This document shows, piece by piece, positions 7,930-10,907 of a DNA stretch of 10,907 nt. How positions within the stretch are numbered: the first letter of the stretch is position 1; each line of letters begins with the position of its first letter. The position numbers and the translations under genes were made by a program. The stretch spans positions 4,190 through 15,096 of the forward strand of contig MGTA01000019.1 in NCBI GenBank assembly GCA_001799225.1, written 5' to 3'. The DNA comes from Deltaproteobacteria bacterium RIFOXYD12_FULL_50_9. GTDB lineage: Bacteria; Desulfobacterota; Desulfobulbia; Desulfobulbales; CALZHT01. A model generated the notes under the pieces. It was not told where the DNA came from. It saw nothing but the letters and a program-made list of their open reading frames with translations, and did not search any database.

Positions 7930-8317
7930 GACAATAAAAAGTTATAAGGATCTTGTTGTTTGGCAGAAAGGGATGGATTTGGTTGAGATGGTGTATCAAG
8001 TAACAAAATCTTTTCCTAAAGAAGAACTTTACGGTCTGACGAATCAGATTCGTCGTGCCGTAGTGTCTATACCATCAAACATTGCTGAGGGGCATGCTCG
8101 ACACTCGACCGCTGAATATAGAAACTTCCTCTCGATAGCAAGAGGATCTTTGGCCGAAGTTGAAACACAGCTTCTCATTGCAGAACGATTGAAATATATT
8201 GAACAGCAGCAACTAACAGAAATTCTATCTGTTCAGACCGAGGTAAACAAAATGGTAAACGCCTTGATCAACAAACTTGCCCCTACCCCCCCCTATCTCT
8301 CCGTCCCTCGCCCCTAA
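7928..8317 (+). CDS. Four helix bundle protein (23S rRNA IVS-protein type)
   Basis: This 129-residue protein matches the four-helix-bundle family (TIGR02436 / IVS-encoded S23-like). It shows the usual landmarks in order: DLVVWQKGMDLVEMVY (8-23), FPKEELYGLTNQIRRA (29-44), the hallmark SIPSNIAEG (47-55), FLSIARGSLAEVETQL (67-82), and a last helix around 92-115. Length is normal for the family. Relatives are found inside intervening sequences of 23S rRNA genes and also scattered through genomes. A relative (Avd) binds the reverse transcriptase of diversity-generating retroelements, but no RT or template repeat is present here. The biochemical role of stand-alone members is not known. The proline-rich tail (APTPPYLSVPRP) is encoded by the C-rich right repeat, not by family sequence, so the gene seems to have been captured between repeats. 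It lies 45 nt after the methylase and 18 nt before the PHP-ATPase gene. Confidence 0.9.
   Translation: MTIKSYKDLVVWQKGMDLVEMVYQVTKSFPKEELYGLTNQIRRAVVSIPSNIAEGHARHSTAEYRNFLSIARGSLAEVETQLLIAERLKYIEQQQLTEILSVQTEVNKMVNALINKLAPTPPYLSVPRP
8286..8293 (+). repeat. C8 homopolymer near the 3' end of the four-helix-bundle gene
   Basis: Eight consecutive cytosines lie within the codons for TPP in the C-terminal tail. Such tracts are prone to slippage. Loss of one C would carry the frame past the TAA at 8315 to a TGA at 8337-8339, which overlaps the next gene's ATG as ATGA. Confidence 0.7.
8304..8316 (+). repeat. Right arm of 13-bp inverted repeat
   Basis: TCCCTCGCCCCTA is the exact reverse complement of 7866-7878. 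It contains the last codons and the first two bases of the stop (TAA, 8315-8317) of the four-helix-bundle gene. The span from arm to arm is 451 bp. I see no clear target-site duplication outside the arms. Confidence 0.85.
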
Positions 8318-8322
8318 AACAC

Positions 8323-8328
8323 AGGTGA
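8323..8328 (+). promoter_or_regulatory. Shine-Dalgarno AGGTGA for the PHP-ATPase gene
   Basis: AGGTGA lies 7 nt before the ATG at 8336 and matches the anti-SD consensus. It selects 8336 over the out-of-frame ATG created by the second repeat copy at 8346. It lies in the 18-nt gap after the four-helix-bundle stop. Confidence 0.7.
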
Positions 8329-8330
8329 AC

Positions 8331-8353
8331 CACGAATGAACACGAATGAACAC
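8331..8353 (+). repeat. Period-10 direct repeat at the start of the PHP-ATPase gene
   Basis: CACGAATGAA occurs twice in tandem (8331-8340, 8341-8350), followed by CAC. Each copy carries an ATG, but the two are in different frames. The first opens the PHP-ATPase; the second opens only a 29-codon frame ending at 8435. Similar CACGAATGAA runs are, to my recollection, common intergenic filler next to captured genes in environmental bacteria. Confidence 0.8.
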
Positions 8354-10907
8354 AAATTATTCCAAAATGGTGCTACCTGGCTGCGTGCTGATTTTCACTT
8401 GCACACCAAAGCAGATGGTGAGTTTTCCTTTTTAGGGGAAGAAAGTTACTACAACAGCAGTTATGCGGAATCCTTGGTGAAAGCAGGCATTCAGATTGGC
8501 GTGATCACAAACCACAATAAGTATGACAAGGCTGAATTTGACGCTTTGCGCAAGACTGTAAAAAAGAAAGAGATTTTCTTGTTACCGGGTGTTGAATTGT
8601 CGGTTAATGACGGGTCAAACGGCATCCATGTCTTGATCGTTTTTAGTGAGCAATGGCTTGAAAACGGGGATGATTATATCAATCCATTTTTGACGTCTAT
8701 GTTTCCTGGAAAGACACCGCAGCAATATCAGAATGCAAATGGAAGGAGTGATAAAAATATCCTACAGGTCGTTGAAGAATTGGAGAAAATTGGCCGCGAT
8801 TATTTCATGATTTTTGCACATGTTGAAGACAGCAAAGGGTTATGGAACGAAATGGCTGGTGGTAAGCTCTCTGACTTGACCGATAACCGTTATGATGGCG
8901 TTAGAAAGCGCACATTTGGTTTCCAAAAGGTTCGCACTCATGATGCGTCTGATAAACCTTGCCGGATTAAGGTAAAAAATTGGCTTGGTGATTGGTATCC
9001 GGCAGAGATTGAAGGCTCAGATCCTAAAAAAATTGAAGAAATCGGCAAAGGCAATGCCTGCTACTTAAAGATCGGCGCATTTTCATTTGATGCCGTTAAA
9101 TTCGCCTTAATAGACCATGCAAATCGCGTTGCCAAGAATGTCGAGAAATACAAGCACTCACATATTAGAAGCATTCAATTCGAAGGCGGAACGTTATCTG
9201 ATAAAATAATCCATTTTTCTCCCGAGCTTAATTCGTTGATCGGAATTCGTGGCAGCGGCAAGTCTTCAGTTATGGAAGTTTTACGATACGCTTTAGACAT
9301 TCCCTTTGGTGATAAAGCAGGCGATCAAAAGTACAAACAGGATTTAGTCGGCTTTACTATGGGTAGTGGTGGCAAGGTTGTTATTCATGCAACAGACCGT
9401 AACGGCCAGCCGTATGAAATCCGCCGGATCTGGAAAGAAAATTATTCAACCGTATACATAGATAATAAGTTGCAGCCAGGCGTTTCTATTCGTGAAACGA
9501 TACTGCATAAGCCGATTTATTTTGGGCAAAAAGACCTTTCCAGTACAGGTGAAGGTTTTGAAAAAGATTTGGTCGAAAAGCTACTTGGCGAAAAGCTCAA
9601 TGAAATACGGCACAAAATCGCTGAACAAAAAGTCAAAGTTGGCGATGCTGTTGACCGCTTAATGAAAATTACAAATGTAAAAGACCAGATTGATGAGCAA
9701 ACTAAAATCAAGCAAGACACCGAACACCGCCTAAATTTTTTCAAAGAACACGGGATAGAAGAAAAGCTACAAAAGCGCCTGGATTTTGATACCGATATCC
9801 GCACGATGAAAAAGGGTGTTGAACTGGTAAATGATTTTGGCATTGGACTAACGGATTTGCTGGCACAACATGAAGATGAACTGCGCAATTTCACAGGATA
9901 TTCATCAAAGCATAATGCCGATTTATTTAATCAGTTTTACGCAATTTATTCCAAGATAATTCAGACTTTGGATACCATCAAAACTGAATTGCAAAAGGCC
10001 AAATCAGCCCAGGACGAACTTTCCGGCAAGCAAAATGCACTTGTAACCATTAGACAAGGGTTGGTTGATGAATTTGCTGAAATTGAGCGCAAACTGGCAG
10101 AAGAATTAAGATCCAACTCCAGTCAAAATGTCAGTTCCGAAGAATTTTTAATCCTCAAGCAGAAATTGACACAAACGACCCAACTGTTGGTTGCTCTTTC
10201 AAAACAGGGTGGCCAGAAGACAGTTTTGGAAACAGCCCTAACTCAAGAACTTCAGAAATTGAACGAGTTATGGCACAAGGAGTTTAGTCTTATTAAGACT
10301 GAACTTGATAAGATAGGGGCCACCCATTCGGCCTTGGCAATAACTACAGGTTACAAGGAAGATAAGTCGGCGTATCTTGATTTCATGAAGAGTTCTTTCA
10401 AGGGCAGTAACCTGCGTGAATCAACCTTCCAGGGACTTGTGGATAAATACGCTGATTTCGTCGCTATTTACACAGATTTTAATAATGCTAAGCCCTACTT
10501 TGGGAGTAATCCCCAAATACTTGCAGATTTGTTTATTAAAAACCTCAAAGTGCTGTTGACATATCAGGTGCCCAATAAATTTACGATTACCTATAGAGGT
10601 AAAGAACTACAACATCACTCACTGGGCCAACGGGCGTCTGCGTTGATCTTGTTTGTATTGAGCCAGCGCGAGAATGATGTAATTATCATTGACCAGCCTG
10701 AAGATGACCTGGATAACCAAACGATTTATGAAGATGTTATTAAACTGGTCCGCCAAATGAAGCCCAAAGTACAGTTTATCTTTGCAACGCATAATCCGAA
10801 CATTCCTGTGTTGGGCGATGCCGAGCAAATACACGCTTGCTCATTTATGGATGACTCTATAGCAGTTCGTAGCGGTGGGATTGACGATCAAGCACAACAA
10901 AAAACGA
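8336..10907 (+). CDS. TrlF-type PHP phosphoesterase-ABC ATPase fusion, 3'-partial
   Basis: The frame stays open from ATG 8336 to the window end (857 codons, no stop). An in-frame TAA at 8315 and the AGGTGA site fix the start. Residues about 16-265 form a PHP (polymerase/histidinol phosphatase-like) domain with metal-ligand motifs DFHLHT (19-24), TNHN (58-61), PGVEL (84-88), IHVL (97-100), FAHVED (160-165), THD (201-203) and GSDP (227-230). An ABC/RecF-SMC-type ATPase follows: Walker A GIRGSGKS (303-310), Q-loop YFGQKDLSS (395-403), a predicted helical/coiled-coil stretch about 410-690, signature SLGQRAS (762-768), Walker B IIIDQPEDDLDN (783-794) and switch histidine ATHN (817-820). This order matches what is called the TrlF family of AAA-like ATPases. 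A PHP domain should cleave a phosphoester, and the ATPase could couple that to nucleic-acid ends. The substrate is unknown. GC is clearly lower than in the DUF6079 gene. Confidence 0.88.
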   Translation, partial: MNTNEHKLFQNGATWLRADFHLHTKADGEFSFLGEESYYNSSYAESLVKAGIQIGVITNHNKYDKAEFDALRKTVKKKEIFLLPGVELSVNDGSNGIHVLIVFSEQWLENGDDYINPFLTSMFPGKTPQQYQNANGRSDKNILQVVEELEKIGRDYFMIFAHVEDSKGLWNEMAGGKLSDLTDNRYDGVRKRTFGFQKVRTHDASDKPCRIKVKNWLGDWYPAEIEGSDPKKIEEIGKGNACYLKIGAFSFDAVKFALIDHANRVAKNVEKYKHSHIRSIQFEGGTLSDKIIHFSPELNSLIGIRGSGKSSVMEVLRYALDIPFGDKAGDQKYKQDLVGFTMGSGGKVVIHATDRNGQPYEIRRIWKENYSTVYIDNKLQPGVSIRETILHKPIYFGQKDLSSTGEGFEKDLVEKLLGEKLNEIRHKIAEQKVKVGDAVDRLMKITNVKDQIDEQTKIKQDTEHRLNFFKEHGIEEKLQKRLDFDTDIRTMKKGVELVNDFGIGLTDLLAQHEDELRNFTGYSSKHNADLFNQFYAIYSKIIQTLDTIKTELQKAKSAQDELSGKQNALVTIRQGLVDEFAEIERKLAEELRSNSSQNVSSEEFLILKQKLTQTTQLLVALSKQGGQKTVLETALTQELQKLNELWHKEFSLIKTELDKIGATHSALAITTGYKEDKSAYLDFMKSSFKGSNLRESTFQGLVDKYADFVAIYTDFNNAKPYFGSNPQILADLFIKNLKVLLTYQVPNKFTITYRGKELQHHSLGQRASALILFVLSQRENDVIIIDQPEDDLDNQTIYEDVIKLVRQMKPKVQFIFATHNPNIPVLGDAEQIHACSFMDDSIAVRSGGIDDQAQQKT

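Noticed and set aside
7340..7999. 219-codon minus-strand open frame across the methylase end and the four-helix-bundle start
   Set aside because: It crosses two well-supported sense genes and the low-complexity G-rich repeat; its N-terminal region is just the translated repeat (Pro/Ser-rich).
7866..8316. Conventional insertion sequence
   Set aside because: There is an inverted repeat but no transposase and no clear target-site duplication; the only gene is the four-helix-bundle protein.
7928..8317. Diversity-generating retroelement Avd accessory protein
   Set aside because: The fold is related, but no reverse transcriptase, template/variable repeat pair or target gene is visible in the window.
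9517..9894. 125-codon Ser/Phe-rich minus-strand frame
   Set aside because: It is the antisense shadow of the coiled-coil part of the PHP-ATPase; the Ser/Phe/Lys bias follows from the AT-rich Lys/Glu-rich sense strand.

Overview
The window is one continuous run of plus-strand genes. I read it as part of a DNA-modification / phage-defence type island in a bacterium with a genome of roughly 50 % GC. The organism cannot be fixed from sequence alone. The combination of a DUF6079 ATPase, a DUF1156-like methylase and a four-helix-bundle (23S IVS-type) gene bounded by 'AGGGGCGAGGGAT' repeats is what I would expect in Desulfobacterota/Geobacter-like or other environmental Gram-negatives. That is a low-confidence guess. 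There is no rRNA, tRNA, CRISPR array or transposase.

Layout. (1) 2-3490: the 3' part of a very large DUF6079 P-loop ATPase, with its 5' end outside the window. (2) 3477-5054: an AlbA_2 (Schlafen-like) plus GHKL-like ATPase plus winged-helix regulator, overlapping the previous gene by 14 nt and carrying a Pro/Gln/Glu/Ser tandem-repeat linker. (3) 5051-7882: a 943-residue amino-methyltransferase with FDGFCGTG and DPPF motifs, an embedded four-cysteine zinc-ribbon-like element and a strikingly AT-rich central third; it starts by ATGA overlap. (4) 7928-8317: a four-helix-bundle protein in a small unit framed by a perfect 13-bp inverted repeat. The repeat swallows the methylase stop codon on one side and its own stop codon on the other. 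(5) 8336 to the window end: a TrlF-type protein joining an N-terminal PHP phosphoesterase domain to a RecF/SMC-like ABC ATPase with a long coiled coil. It is open at the 3' end.

How they fit together. Genes 1-3 are tightly overlapped and probably translationally coupled. A BrxC/PglY-like large ATPase, a DNA methylase and a DNA- or RNA-binding regulator form the core of a BREX/DISARM-like modification cassette; partners such as a SNF2 helicase or nuclease would have to lie outside the window. The PHP-ABC ATPase is lower in GC and follows the four-helix-bundle unit. It may be a separately acquired effector or a second defence module transcribed from the same operon. The main points for follow-up are the methylase mosaic, the inverted-repeat-bounded four-helix-bundle unit with its G-quadruplex-like start region and C8 tract, and the PHP-ABC fusion.
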